DNA from: JAAYLC01 sp035654795
Lineage (GTDB): Bacteria > Bacteroidota > Bacteroidia > Flavobacteriales > Flavobacteriaceae
DNA: 64,000 bases
Direction: 5' to 3'
NCBI GenBank assembly: GCA_035654795.1
Contig: DASRWC010000029.1
Span: 1 to 64,000 of the forward strand
Below are positions 42,126 through 51,043 of the stretch, in pieces (positions within the stretch are counted from its first letter, which is position 1; every line of letters begins with the position of its first letter). A model generated the notes under the pieces. The model made no database searches. It was given only the letters and a program-made list of their open reading frames with translations, and was not told the DNA's origin. The position numbers and the translations under genes were made by a program.

Positions 42126-42817
42126 ATAACAACATCCTGAAAAACATAATGAAGATCAAGGAGGCTGAGGGAAAATTACTGGCAATTCTTATTGATCCCG
42201 AAAAATTTGTGCCGCATAGAGCTTCTGCTTTTTTAAAAGCTATTCCGAAAGAAACCACTCATATTTTTGTTGGTGGCAGCGCCAAAAGCGCCTTAGGCAT
42301 CGAAAAAACCGTTCAGAGCATAAAGGAACTATCATCCTTGCCGATTATTCTTTTTCCGGGAGATTATTCGCAACTCACGCCACAAGCCGATGGAGTGTTG
42401 TTCCTTTGCTTGTTGTCCGGGCGCAATCCGGAATACCTGATCGACCAGCAAATAAAAGGGGCCGAAGTTCTGAAAACCATGCCCATGGAAGTCATTCCCA
42501 CTGCCTACATCCTGATAGACGGCGGAAATATTTCTTCGGTTGCAAAAGTTACCGGAACAACCCCAATGAACCAAACAGATATTCCCGCCATTGTGCATAC
42601 CGCCCTGGCAGGGCAATATATGGGAGCCAAAATGATTTATCTTGAAGCCGGAAGCGGCGCGTCTTTTCCCGTATCTTCCAAAATTATTTCGGAGGTTAAA
42701 AAACACCTCTCAATTCCCATTATCGTGGGTGGCGGGATCAGATCTGAACAACAAAAATCCGATGCTTATCATGCCGGTGCCGATATGGTGGTCATGGGAA
42801 CTGTTTTTGAAAAATAG
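42122..42817 (+). CDS. geranylgeranylglyceryl phosphate synthase family protein
   Basis: A 231-residue TIM-barrel prenyltransferase of the GGGPS/PcrB family, joining glycerol-1-phosphate and a polyprenyl diphosphate by an ether bond. Visible motifs: LAILIDPEKF, IFVGGSAKSALG, LPIILFPGDYSQLTPQADGVLFL, AYILIDGG, MIYLEAGSGA and PIIVGGGIRSEQQ, i.e. the phosphate-binding loops of the family. Such enzymes are archaeal in origin; Bacteroidota carry a group II version whose product role is poorly known. It is translationally coupled (four-base overlap) to the phosphopantetheinyl transferase gene. Confidence 0.92.
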   Translation: MNNNILKNIMKIKEAEGKLLAILIDPEKFVPHRASAFLKAIPKETTHIFVGGSAKSALGIEKTVQSIKELSSLPIILFPGDYSQLTPQADGVLFLCLLSGRNPEYLIDQQIKGAEVLKTMPMEVIPTAYILIDGGNISSVAKVTGTTPMNQTDIPAIVHTALAGQYMGAKMIYLEAGSGASFPVSSKIISEVKKHLSIPIIVGGGIRSEQQKSDAYHAGADMVVMGTVFEK

Positions 42818-42959
42818 CTTCTTCATATCGCCGGGTAACGAGAAAGCTTTCTCCCAAAAAGAACTTTAGTATGTTTTATCCCTTTTCTTTCTCAATGATT
42901 GGCAATTATCTTTTCGTGAATCCCGAGGATTTGATGAAAATGTATCCTTCCAAAACCGT

Positions 42960-42967
42960 TACATTTG
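42960..42967 (+). promoter_or_regulatory. putative -7 element (TACATTTG) of the UPF0045-pnuC operon
   Basis: Exact TAnnTTTG match, 21 bases before ATG 42989. The nearest TTG (42931-42933) is 26 bases upstream, too far. It suggests the operon has its own promoter rather than reading through from GGGPS. Confidence 0.35.
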
Positions 42968-42988
42968 TCAGAATTTAAAGCATAGATT

Positions 42989-43249
42989 ATGAAAATTTCT
43001 GTTGAACTTACACTTTCACCCCTTCAGGATGACTACGAACCCGCTATCATAGATATGATCAGAAATTTGCGAAACTCCGGACTAAAGGTCATTGAGACTC
43101 CGCTAAGCACACAAGTTTATGGCGAATATTCGGAAGTAATGGAAATTTTGAATAGAGAAATAGAAAAGGCTTTCGATGCTATGGAACGTGGGCTGGTATA
43201 TATGAAAATCGTTAAGAGCGACAGAAGTAATTATGAACCCCATTTTTGA
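42989..43249 (+). CDS. thiamine-binding-like protein, UPF0045/MTH1187-YkoF family
   Basis: An 86-residue ferredoxin-fold protein: KISVELTLSPLQDDYEPAIIDMIRNLRNSGLKVIETPLSTQVYGEYSEVM is the family pattern. Relatives such as MTH1187 and YkoF form tetramers, and some have been shown to bind thiamine or its precursor. It has no signal peptide, so it acts in the cytoplasm. Its last 17 bases overlap the start of the PnuC gene, and the following genes also overlap or nearly touch, so this is the first gene of a tight operon. Confidence 0.82.
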   Translation: MKISVELTLSPLQDDYEPAIIDMIRNLRNSGLKVIETPLSTQVYGEYSEVMEILNREIEKAFDAMERGLVYMKIVKSDRSNYEPHF

Positions 43250-43880
43250 TTGGTTCTTTGCTGAATATCGGGATGTGCCGGCCTATCTTGTAGGAATTGA
43301 ACTCACAGCCATTTTCTTCGGAATCATCAGCGCCTGGTTTTCAAGGCTGAATAACATTCTTATTTACCCCACAGGTATTATCAGCACGGCCCTGTTCGTT
43401 TACCTTCTTTTCGTCTATGCCCTTCTGGGAGATATGATCATCAATGCCTATTATTTTTCGATGAGCATATACGGCTGGTATTTCTGGACTAGAAAAGTGG
43501 ACGAAACACACTATGTTCCCATCACACGCACCAATAAAAAAGAGAAACTAATTGCTTCGGTAATCTTCACGGGCACACTATTTTTTATCTTTATGGTATA
43601 TCAGATTTTTGAAAAATGGAACAGCTGGACAGCCTGGGTGGACACACTAACAACTGCCATCTTTTTTGTGGCGATGTGGCTTTTGGCACGGAAAAAACTG
43701 GAAAACTGGATCTTTCTGCTGGTAGGGAACCTCATTTCGATTCCGCTCTATTTCTATAAAGGATTAATTTTCACTTCTTTTCAATTTGTTTTATTTGTAA
43801 TAATCTCCATAATCGGCTATCACGCTTGGAAGAAACAACTTTACATACCGGAAACGAGTCTGATGGGATCCTCAAAATAG
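43233..43880 (+). CDS. PnuC/PnuT family vitamin transporter
   Basis: A 215-residue inner-membrane facilitator with about seven membrane segments. The PnuC signature is present: GIELTAIFFGIISAWFSRLNNILIYPTGIISTALFVYLLF, then LGDMIINAYYFSMSIYGWYFW and NLISIPLYFYKGLIFTSFQFVLF. PnuC carries nicotinamide riboside; its close relative PnuT carries thiamine, and Bacteroidota use PnuT for thiamine salvage. The UPF0045 gene before it argues for thiamine, the NadR-like kinase after it for nicotinamide riboside. The start ATG at 43233 lies inside the preceding gene. Confidence 0.9.
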   Translation: MNPIFDWFFAEYRDVPAYLVGIELTAIFFGIISAWFSRLNNILIYPTGIISTALFVYLLFVYALLGDMIINAYYFSMSIYGWYFWTRKVDETHYVPITRTNKKEKLIASVIFTGTLFFIFMVYQIFEKWNSWTAWVDTLTTAIFFVAMWLLARKKLENWIFLLVGNLISIPLYFYKGLIFTSFQFVLFVIISIIGYHAWKKQLYIPETSLMGSSK

Positions 43881-44413
43881 TGTTATACGGCCCCGAATCA
43901 ACAGGCAAAACCACTCTTGCCCAAGACTTGGCTGCTTATTATCAAACACTATGGGTTCCGGAGTATATGCGTATATATCTGGAGGAAAAAAGAGCTTCTT
44001 TTGGAACTTCCATTACCCAAAGTGACCTGGTTCCTATTGCTAAAGGACAGTTAATCCTGGAAGAAAAAGCCCTTAAAGAAGTAAAAAATCTATTGATTTG
44101 CGACACCAATTTACTTGAAATAAAAGTATATTCGAAATATTATTACAATGGGTTTGTTCCGGATTTTATTCTGAAGGAAGCAACCCGCCGAAAATATGAC
44201 ATCTACTTACTGACTTATATCGACGTACCTTGGGAACCGGATCCATTGCGAGATAGACCGCACCACCGCGCGGAAATGTTTCATCTTTTTGAAAAAGAAC
44301 TTATATCCGAAGGAGCGAAGTATCATATCATTAAAGGAAATAGAGCCCATAGATTACAAGAGTCCGTTAAGATTATTGACCAACTTATTGCAGAAAAAAT
44401 GTCATCTTTATAA
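43826..44413 (+). CDS. NadR-like P-loop kinase
   Basis: A 195-residue cytoplasmic kinase resembling the ribosylnicotinamide-kinase domain of NadR: Walker A YGPESTGKTTLAQDLA (residues about 22-30), VPEYMRIYLEEK, LLICDTNLLEIKVYS and a lid WEPDPLRDRPHHR. The adenylyltransferase half of NadR is missing. It would phosphorylate, and so trap, the vitamin brought in by the PnuC protein. The start is TTG at 43826, 55 bases inside pnuC; a GTG at 43880 would cut the first beta strand (KIVLYG), so TTG is preferred. Confidence 0.85.
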   Translation: MEETTLHTGNESDGILKIVLYGPESTGKTTLAQDLAAYYQTLWVPEYMRIYLEEKRASFGTSITQSDLVPIAKGQLILEEKALKEVKNLLICDTNLLEIKVYSKYYYNGFVPDFILKEATRRKYDIYLLTYIDVPWEPDPLRDRPHHRAEMFHLFEKELISEGAKYHIIKGNRAHRLQESVKIIDQLIAEKMSSL

Positions 44414-44427
44414 CGAATTTTAAAAAA

Positions 44428-45933
44428 ATGACTACAGTGCCGACCATAACAAAGCTTGATGATGAAATCGAAAAACAACTCCGAATCTTTAAACAAGGAA
44501 TTCCTTATGTAAACATTGTGGCTCCTGCCTCTATAGGAAAAGGTATCCTAAAACTTTCGCCGGAAGAACAAGCAAAATTTGCCGCTCATTTTGAGAAATT
44601 ACAGGACCAACTGGAAATTGTCAAATTTGTTCCTGCCTCAGGTGCTGCCACAAGAATGTTCAAGTTCTTACATCAATTTTTAGAAGATTATAATCCTGAC
44701 CGGGAAGACGTGGAGGCTTTTTTAGAAAAAGAAGAACATCTGCCGGTCAAAGAGTTTTTTGAAGGTCGAAAAGATTTTGCATTTCATGATTTAATCATGG
44801 AACAATTGGTTTCAAAATATCCCGAATATCACGATTTACCCCGTGGCCGTCGGTATTTTCTATTCGTAAAGGAAATGCTGGATGAAGAGGGGCTAAATTT
44901 TGGAGATATCCCTAAGGGTCTGGTTCCTTTTCACAATTGCACCGAAGACTACAGAACCGCATTTGGCGAACAACTCTATGAAAGCGTTTTTTATGCAGCC
45001 TCAAATGGAAAAGCAAAAGTTCATTTTACGGTTTCTCCTCAACATGAGGAAAAATTTCGCCGTAGATTCGAGGAAATTGAACGCCGGATTGAAGAAATAA
45101 CCAACGTAGAATTTGATGTCTCCTATTCGTTCCAGAAGAAAGAAACCGACACCGTTGCTGTAACTCCTGAAAATGAATTGTATTATGATGAACACGGAAG
45201 CTTATTATTTCGACCCTCCGGTCACGGTGCACTTCTGGAAAATCTTAATGATATAGATGCCGATATCATTTTCATAAAAAACATTGACAACGTCATTCAT
45301 CGAAAGCATACGGAGACCATAGGATTTTACAAGAAAATGTTAGCAGGAAAGCTTCTGGAAGTACAGCAAAGCGTCTATAATTTTCTACAAAAAGCCGAGC
45401 TTTCATTTGATGAAAATCTGGTAGAAGAAATAAAAGATTTCACGGCCTCTACCTTTCATCTCTCCGGAATCCCGACAGAAAAGAAACAATTAATCCATTT
45501 ACTCAACCGCCCGCTTCGCGTTTGCGGTGTTGTAGAAAACACGGGGGCTCCCGGAGGAGGTCCTTTCTTAGTAAAACATCCCGATGAACACTATTCATAT
45601 CAAATTGTAGAAATGTCACAAATTGATCCTAAGGATGAAAAGCATATGCAACTGGTATCAAAAGCCACTCATTTCAATCCCGTGGACCTTGTATGTGGAG
45701 TCCGGAATTACAAAGGCGAAAAATTTAACTTAATGGAGTTTTGTGATCCAAACACAGGACTGATTACCGAAAAATCACATCAAGGGAAGCCTATTAAAGC
45801 TTTAGAACGTCCGGGATTATGGAATGGAGCCATGGCCCATTGGAATACTATTTTTGTAGAAGTACCTTTGATAACTTTCAATCCGGTGAAAACGGTGAAT
45901 GATCTTCTAAACGATGCACATCAGGCAAAATGA
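44428..45933 (+). CDS. DUF4301 protein, nucleotidyltransferase-like
   Basis: A 501-residue cytoplasmic protein of the DUF4301 family, function unknown. Several motifs look like those of UDP-sugar pyrophosphorylases (GT-A fold): PASGAATRMFK at 69-79 (compare the G-x-G-T-x-M nucleotide loop), PKGLVPFH at 162-169, and RPSGHGALLENL at 262-273 followed by IIFIKNIDNV at 280-289 (compare P-x-GHG and the NIDN metal/sugar motif). I therefore infer a nucleotidyl-transfer reaction; the substrate is unknown. The gene follows the kinase by 14 bases and overlaps arfB by four, making it part of the vitamin-salvage-like operon. Confidence 0.85.
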   Translation: MTTVPTITKLDDEIEKQLRIFKQGIPYVNIVAPASIGKGILKLSPEEQAKFAAHFEKLQDQLEIVKFVPASGAATRMFKFLHQFLEDYNPDREDVEAFLEKEEHLPVKEFFEGRKDFAFHDLIMEQLVSKYPEYHDLPRGRRYFLFVKEMLDEEGLNFGDIPKGLVPFHNCTEDYRTAFGEQLYESVFYAASNGKAKVHFTVSPQHEEKFRRRFEEIERRIEEITNVEFDVSYSFQKKETDTVAVTPENELYYDEHGSLLFRPSGHGALLENLNDIDADIIFIKNIDNVIHRKHTETIGFYKKMLAGKLLEVQQSVYNFLQKAELSFDENLVEEIKDFTASTFHLSGIPTEKKQLIHLLNRPLRVCGVVENTGAPGGGPFLVKHPDEHYSYQIVEMSQIDPKDEKHMQLVSKATHFNPVDLVCGVRNYKGEKFNLMEFCDPNTGLITEKSHQGKPIKALERPGLWNGAMAHWNTIFVEVPLITFNPVKTVNDLLNDAHQAK

Positions 45934-46331
45934 AAGTTGACATCTTATTGAAAGAACTGAATTTAAAAGCCGTTCGAAGTGGTGGCGCAGGCGGTCAACA
46001 TGTTAACAAAACTTCTTCCAAAGTTGAAGTAGCATTTAGTATTCCCAATTCTGCCGCGCTGTCTGAAGATGAAAAGCAACGCTTATTAAAGAAACAAGAC
46101 TCTCGGATATCCAAAGAAGGGGTTATTGTTATGCAGAGTGATGAAACCCGCAGCCAACATAAAAACAAAAGCCTCGTCATCGAAAGATTGTTGAAATGGC
46201 TGGAAGAAAATCTTAAAGAAAAAAAACTCCGTAAGAAAACAAAACTCTCTAAAGCGGTAATCGAGAAGCGCCTGAAAGAAAAAAAGAGACAGGCACTGAA
46301 AAAACTTCATCGCAAGAATCCGGAGCATTGA
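45930..46331 (+). CDS. arfB: ribosome-rescue peptidyl-tRNA hydrolase ArfB
   Basis: Releases peptides from ribosomes stalled without a stop codon. The 133-residue protein has the release-factor motif SGGAGGQHVNKTSSKVE with the catalytic GGQ at residues 21-23, and a long basic C-terminal tail (from about residue 95) that in ArfB/ICT1 enters the empty mRNA channel. Codon-recognition domains are absent. It is last in the operon, overlapping the DUF4301 gene by four bases. Confidence 0.93.
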   Translation: MKVDILLKELNLKAVRSGGAGGQHVNKTSSKVEVAFSIPNSAALSEDEKQRLLKKQDSRISKEGVIVMQSDETRSQHKNKSLVIERLLKWLEENLKEKKLRKKTKLSKAVIEKRLKEKKRQALKKLHRKNPEH

Positions 46332-46609
46332 TGAGCATTTGTGTAATTATTACCCTCCTCTGAGAATAATTTTTACAGATTCCTTTCTTTGGTAAGATCC
46401 TGAATGTGAACAAAGATATTTTGCATATAATTACAGATCAATACAGTACATCTATAATATTCATGAATTGCTGACTCTTGCCAAGGAAGGCATGCTTTTT
46501 TCATTAATCGAGTTAAAGAATAATAATTAAACCAACCTTATTTTAAAGATCGAATGACTATTTTAGCATAAATCTTCAATCAAGAATTCAACATTTTAAA
46601 GATTAGACT

Positions 46610-47023
46610 ATGAAAAAATTATTTTTAACCATTGCGATTGTTCTCGGCGGACTAACTGCGATGAACGCACAAGCCAAAGATTTAAAGTCTGTATCACAGG
46701 ATAAAAACACTGTCCCGGATAAAGAAAATGTTACTGAGCGCAAACAAGATCTAAGTACCAAGAAAACAACCGAGCTATCGCCGGCGACAAATCAGCAACC
46801 CGTCAAAGCTGCCCCTCAGGTTTATCAGAAAGTGGAGCACTCAAAAGTACCTGCTCCGGTGCAGCAGGAAATAGCAAAAAAACATAAAGGTTCAAAGATT
46901 TCAACAGCCTCAGTAAATTCTGCTGGTATTTATAAAGTGGAATTAATAGGAGCTGATAAAACTCAACGCACCATATACGTAGACAAAAACGGAAAAGAAA
47001 TTAAAGATGATTTAAAACAATAA
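46610..47023 (+). CDS. small exported protein, unknown function
   Basis: A 137-residue protein with a signal peptide (residues 1-20, ending MNAQA), a low-complexity Lys/Thr/Gln/Pro-rich middle (about 22-75), and a C-terminal globular part of about 60 residues (VPAPVQQEIAKKHKGSKISTASVNSAGIYKVEL...RTIYVDKNGKEI) that resembles PepSY/BLIP-like small beta domains. I do not recognise a specific family. The 278 bases before it hold no gene I can support. A terminator closes it at 47045-47073, ahead of the sigma-54 regulator. Confidence 0.7.
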   Translation: MKKLFLTIAIVLGGLTAMNAQAKDLKSVSQDKNTVPDKENVTERKQDLSTKKTTELSPATNQQPVKAAPQVYQKVEHSKVPAPVQQEIAKKHKGSKISTASVNSAGIYKVELIGADKTQRTIYVDKNGKEIKDDLKQ

Positions 47024-47044
47024 TTGTTTTGCTCACCGAATTCA

Positions 47045-47073
47045 GGCACCTCCTCGCGGGGTGCTTTTTTTTT
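47045..47073 (+). terminator. intrinsic terminator behind the small exported protein
   Basis: GGCACC (47045-47050) pairs with GGGTGC (47059-47064) around a GC-rich loop and is followed by nine T. It separates the exported-protein gene from the response regulator. Confidence 0.85.
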
Positions 47074-47133
47074 GGGAAATCTTTAAATATTTGGTCTGAG
47101 ATAGTGGTTATTTTTACCGCAAGAACAATTCCC

Positions 47134-48477
47134 ATGACTCAGCATATCCATATTGTAGAAGATGATGTTTCCTTTGGTACTATGCTCGCTTCTTTTTTAA
47201 AAAGGAAAGGCTTTGACGTTGATATTTCACTTAGCGGTGCCTCAGCTCGTGAACAGATGAAAAAAAAAGCTCCAGATTTCCTTATAACAGACCTCAAACT
47301 TCCCGATGATTCCGGGCTGGAACTTCTCAATTTTTCTAAAAAACTAAATCCCACTACCAAAGTAATATTAATGACGGGTTATGCGGAAGTGGATACTGCC
47401 GTGAAAGCCATCAAACGCGGTGCAATTGATTATATTTCCAAACCTTTTAGACCCGAGGAACTGCTTATGGTCATTCGGGATTCAGAACCGATTAAATCCC
47501 AAACTTTAGGTATTGAACAACATCACGAGAAAAAAACACCACCGGAAAAGTCTCCCTTCGTGATGGGAATAAGCCAAGTATCCAAAAAATTTAATGAATA
47601 CCTCAAACTCGTAGGTCCCACAGAGATGAACGTGTTGATTGAAGGAGAAAGCGGAACAGGGAAAGAAGTGGCCGCTCGTGCCATACACGACTACAGCAAA
47701 AGGAGACAGAATTCTTTTATAGCAGTGGATTGCGGCGCGATTCCCAATGAAATTGCCGCAAGTGAATTTTTTGGTCACATCAAAGGAAGTTTTACCGGAG
47801 CAATAACTGACAAAACCGGACATTTTAAAGCTGCTGACGGGGGAACCTTATTTTTAGATGAGATCGGGAATTTATCCTATGAAAATCAAATTCAATTATT
47901 GCGAGCATTACAAGAACGAAAAATCAAACCCGTGGGAAGCAATATGGAAATAGAGGTAGATGTGCGTATTGTGGCAGCAACCAATGAGAATCTTGTGGAG
48001 GCGGTGGCAGAAGGACGCTTTCGCGAAGATCTTTACCATCGCTTAAATGAATTTTCTATTGAAATTCCTCCTTTGCGAGAGCGCAGAGATGATTTATTTC
48101 TCTTTATCGAATATTTCCTGGAACAAGCCAATGTATCCCTAAACAAAAATGTTATCTCCCTTTCCAAAGAAGTTAAAAAAGCTTTTGAAGAATATACCTG
48201 GCCCGGAAATTTACGGGAACTGAAGAACGTAATAAAACGAGCTGTGCTTCTCACTCCGGGATCTGAAATTCCCGCAGAAGTCATTCCAAAAGAAGTTCTG
48301 AATCCGCCACAAACGGAAATCCCGGCAAATGAGTTTTCAATTGAAGCCCGGGAACGACAATTGATTCTAAAAGCCTTGAAGGAAACCGGAAACAACAAAA
48401 CCAAAGCCGCACAACTCCTTAATTTCACCAGAAAAACGCTTTACAACAAGATGGCCTACTATGGCATTGACCTTTAG
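47134..48477 (+). CDS. sigma-54-dependent response regulator (NtrC type)
   Basis: A 447-residue transcription activator: receiver domain (1-115, phospho-acceptor Asp53, acidic pocket Asp10/Asp11, Lys103 in SKPF), AAA+ domain (about 142-370, Walker A GESGTGKE at 171-178, the sigma-54 contact loop as GSFTGA at 218-223 rather than GAFTGA, Walker B GGTLFLDEIG) and a Fis-type helix-turn-helix at the end (NNKTKAAQLLNFTRKTLYNKM). It activates promoters read by RpoN. ATG 47134 is used; the open frame extends upstream through the terminator. It converges on a hybrid kinase with an Hpt domain, the likely partner. Confidence 0.93.
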   Translation: MTQHIHIVEDDVSFGTMLASFLKRKGFDVDISLSGASAREQMKKKAPDFLITDLKLPDDSGLELLNFSKKLNPTTKVILMTGYAEVDTAVKAIKRGAIDYISKPFRPEELLMVIRDSEPIKSQTLGIEQHHEKKTPPEKSPFVMGISQVSKKFNEYLKLVGPTEMNVLIEGESGTGKEVAARAIHDYSKRRQNSFIAVDCGAIPNEIAASEFFGHIKGSFTGAITDKTGHFKAADGGTLFLDEIGNLSYENQIQLLRALQERKIKPVGSNMEIEVDVRIVAATNENLVEAVAEGRFREDLYHRLNEFSIEIPPLRERRDDLFLFIEYFLEQANVSLNKNVISLSKEVKKAFEEYTWPGNLRELKNVIKRAVLLTPGSEIPAEVIPKEVLNPPQTEIPANEFSIEARERQLILKALKETGNNKTKAAQLLNFTRKTLYNKMAYYGIDL

Positions 48478-48529
48478 AATTGAAAGAATTTCAAAAGAAA
48501 TTGGGCTTCTAGGGATTCGCTCGGAACAG

Positions 48530-50980
48530 TCAAACAGAGGGTGCGACACCAACAGCGACAATAAGATCTTTTTCCAAATCAATTATACGTTTTTTCAAAA
48601 GGTCTAGTATTATTTGCACCTCCTTTACCGGAATGGTTTCTTCCAGATTTTCCAACTCTTCAAGAATCGGGATGACTTTTACCGCACAGATTTGCTTATA
48701 CATAGTAAGCATGCGATGAGAAATATGGCGAATGGTTTCGAAATTGCCAACAGCCACAGCCTCATGCATGTCACGTAGATCTTTATCTGTCTGTTGTTTA
48801 AGTTGATGTAAAATCTTGTTTACCTCGTCTTTGGTTTCCAAAAAGGAATAGAGCATTTTCAAATCAAAATCATCCGTCTTTATACTCGATACCGGCGCCA
48901 CATCTTCTCTATCTTTTTTTACCTCAACAAAATTTTGAAGCAGCATCACCAGATCTTGCGAGGAAAAAGGTTTTCGAAGTACTTCTATAAATCCTTTTTT
49001 CATAAAATCTTTCCGATCCAAATTCCGATCCCCGGTCATCGCAATTACAGGTTGATTAGAAAACGATTTTATGTCTCCGTTCTTCAGTCTATCCAGAAGT
49101 TGAAAACCGTCTATCTCCGGCATTTGTATATCAGTAATAATTAGATCATACTTAAGGTTTGAGATGACATCGGCATTTTTAAAATCTGAATAACTTTTGA
49201 AAGAGAGACAAGCCACAGATAGATTCTTCAATAATTCACACAGCAGCATGCTGAGGCTGGAATCGTCATCAATAATGATGGCCGTAGGTGTTGCGGTTCC
49301 GGGCGTGTTGTTTTTTGGTAAAGGATCTTTTTCAATAGGCGACAATGGAAGCAGCAGAGTAAAGCAGCTCCCTTCTCCGGGAACGCTGTCAACGTGGAGT
49401 GTTCCCTGAAGCAAGGTGGTAAGTTTTTTAGATATTGCAAGTCCTAGTCCGCTACCTCCAAAACGTCCGGCAATGGATGCATCTGCTTGCGTAAATTCTT
49501 CAAAAATGGCCTTTTGTTTTTCTTTTGCAATTCCTATCCCTGTATCTTTAACCATTATTTTGACCATCTTTTGCCCCGATCTCCCTCTAACGGGTTCAGC
49601 GCTGATACTGACTTTTCCTTTTTCAGTGAATTTAAAGGCATTGCTCAGTAAATTGTTGAGGATCTGTCTAATCCTTAGCGGATCACTAGAAAAAAAACGG
49701 TTCTTTAATTCCGGTGAAATAGCTACCTCCAAAAGTACCATAGGTTTTCTATATGCCTGTTCCACAGCCGAAGCAGTATCCACAATCAGATGTTCTAAAG
49801 AAAAATGTTTTTGTTCCGGTGTCAGTTTTCCGGCCTCCAGTTTGGAATAATCCAGCAGATCATTTACCAAACGATTTATAAACTCACTCCCGGTAACAAT
49901 GTGGCTTAGGTATTTCTCTTGTGTCGGAGTAAGGGAGGTATTTTGAAGTAACTCGGAATAACCGGAAATCGTGTTTAAGGGAGTGTTTAAATCGTGACTC
50001 ACGGTTGATATCAATTGCTCTCTGCTCTTTAGAAGCGTTTCAGAATATTTTTTAGACGCCTCCAAGAACCTCTTATATCTTTCTGCTTTAAAGAAATCAG
50101 AAAGTACAAAATATGAAAAAAGCAGCACCACTGTCACTCCCAAGACAGCCGCAAACTTTAAAACTTGACCGGTTTTATGAAGTGCCTCTGCCCGGGCCAA
50201 AGCATAGTCATCGGCGTTTTTAGCCAGTTCTGCATCAAAACTGGAAATAATTTTTCTTAGCCTTTCAGAAATATTCAGATCATTGCGAATCAATTCATTT
50301 TCCTTTTGAATAAGACTCTCACGAATTCTCGAATTTTCCTTCTTAGCCTCAGCAACTATATAGCGACTGGCAATAAGCATGGAATCTACCACCTTTGATT
50401 TCACCATAGATTGATTCCGTTCAGCGCTACTGTTTAGATAATCTGCATAAGATTGCCAGATACGTCTTTCCCGGGCGGTGAGTTTCCATGGTTCCCGTAC
50501 CATAGATTCTACTGATGCCAGACCTACGGAAGCCTCCAATTTTCTTACTTCCTTCATAATGTCATCCAGAGAAGTTTCTTTCTGATTGGTGAGCCTCAGA
50601 ATACGAAGCTGTTCAATATTCGTATTCTTCTCCTCAAGAAGCACACGAATACTGTCCAATTGTTTGCGTTGAAAATCATCTGAAGTAAGCGATTTTATTT
50701 CCTCTATTTTTTCATAAAGGGAATCATTGCGAATGATGTAGTTTTCAAAATCTTCTTCACTTCCGGTGACTAGCGCCAGTCGGGAAAATCCGTCGGTTTT
50801 ATAGAGAAGGTTAATTAAAGTTCCTGTTTCAACAATCTTCTTTTCACCGTCCATCTGCTTCTCCTCAGAGTAGTTTTTTATTTCGGCAAATAGAAACCAC
50901 CCTACCAGAGTGGCAAGTATGCCCAGAACAAGATATCCCAGGATTATTTTGAGCGTGAATGAGTTTTTCACATCCGCCAT
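48530..50980 (-). CDS. hybrid sensor histidine kinase with receiver and Hpt domains
   Basis: An 816-residue kinase anchored by membrane segments at about residues 10-32 and 274-296. The extracytoplasmic part (33-273) is almost all helical, a four-helix or coiled-coil type sensor. HisKA carries STVSHDLNTPLNTISGYSELL with His329; HATPase motifs are NLLSNAFKF, KDTGIGIA and GGSGLGLAI. A receiver follows (IIIDDDSS, Asp617 in IITDIQMPEIDGF, Lys670 in RKPF) and then a C-terminal Hpt domain with His755 (HISHRML). So His-Asp-His are on one chain, and an external receiver must finish the relay; the convergent NtrC-type regulator is the obvious candidate. 301 bases separate it from the divergent TPP-riboswitch gene. 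Confidence 0.93.
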   Translation of the reverse strand: MADVKNSFTLKIILGYLVLGILATLVGWFLFAEIKNYSEEKQMDGEKKIVETGTLINLLYKTDGFSRLALVTGSEEDFENYIIRNDSLYEKIEEIKSLTSDDFQRKQLDSIRVLLEEKNTNIEQLRILRLTNQKETSLDDIMKEVRKLEASVGLASVESMVREPWKLTARERRIWQSYADYLNSSAERNQSMVKSKVVDSMLIASRYIVAEAKKENSRIRESLIQKENELIRNDLNISERLRKIISSFDAELAKNADDYALARAEALHKTGQVLKFAAVLGVTVVLLFSYFVLSDFFKAERYKRFLEASKKYSETLLKSREQLISTVSHDLNTPLNTISGYSELLQNTSLTPTQEKYLSHIVTGSEFINRLVNDLLDYSKLEAGKLTPEQKHFSLEHLIVDTASAVEQAYRKPMVLLEVAISPELKNRFFSSDPLRIRQILNNLLSNAFKFTEKGKVSISAEPVRGRSGQKMVKIMVKDTGIGIAKEKQKAIFEEFTQADASIAGRFGGSGLGLAISKKLTTLLQGTLHVDSVPGEGSCFTLLLPLSPIEKDPLPKNNTPGTATPTAIIIDDDSSLSMLLCELLKNLSVACLSFKSYSDFKNADVISNLKYDLIITDIQMPEIDGFQLLDRLKNGDIKSFSNQPVIAMTGDRNLDRKDFMKKGFIEVLRKPFSSQDLVMLLQNFVEVKKDREDVAPVSSIKTDDFDLKMLYSFLETKDEVNKILHQLKQQTDKDLRDMHEAVAVGNFETIRHISHRMLTMYKQICAVKVIPILEELENLEETIPVKEVQIILDLLKKRIIDLEKDLIVAVGVAPSV

Positions 50981-51043
50981 AGCGTCAAAAGTAACCAGAC
51001 TTAAATCAGGAAGTTATTAAGAAATAGATAAATATTAAGGTTT

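Noticed and set aside
42840..42853. Perfect 14-base palindrome GAGAAAGCTTTCTC after the GGGPS gene
   Set aside because: As a hairpin the loop would be only four bases on a five-pair AT-rich stem, with no T run; not a convincing terminator, and no known protein box.
46332..46609. 278-base gap before the small exported protein as a possible ncRNA or tRNA locus
   Set aside because: No tRNA arms, no strong terminator and no clear promoter pair were found; AT-rich and featureless to the eye.
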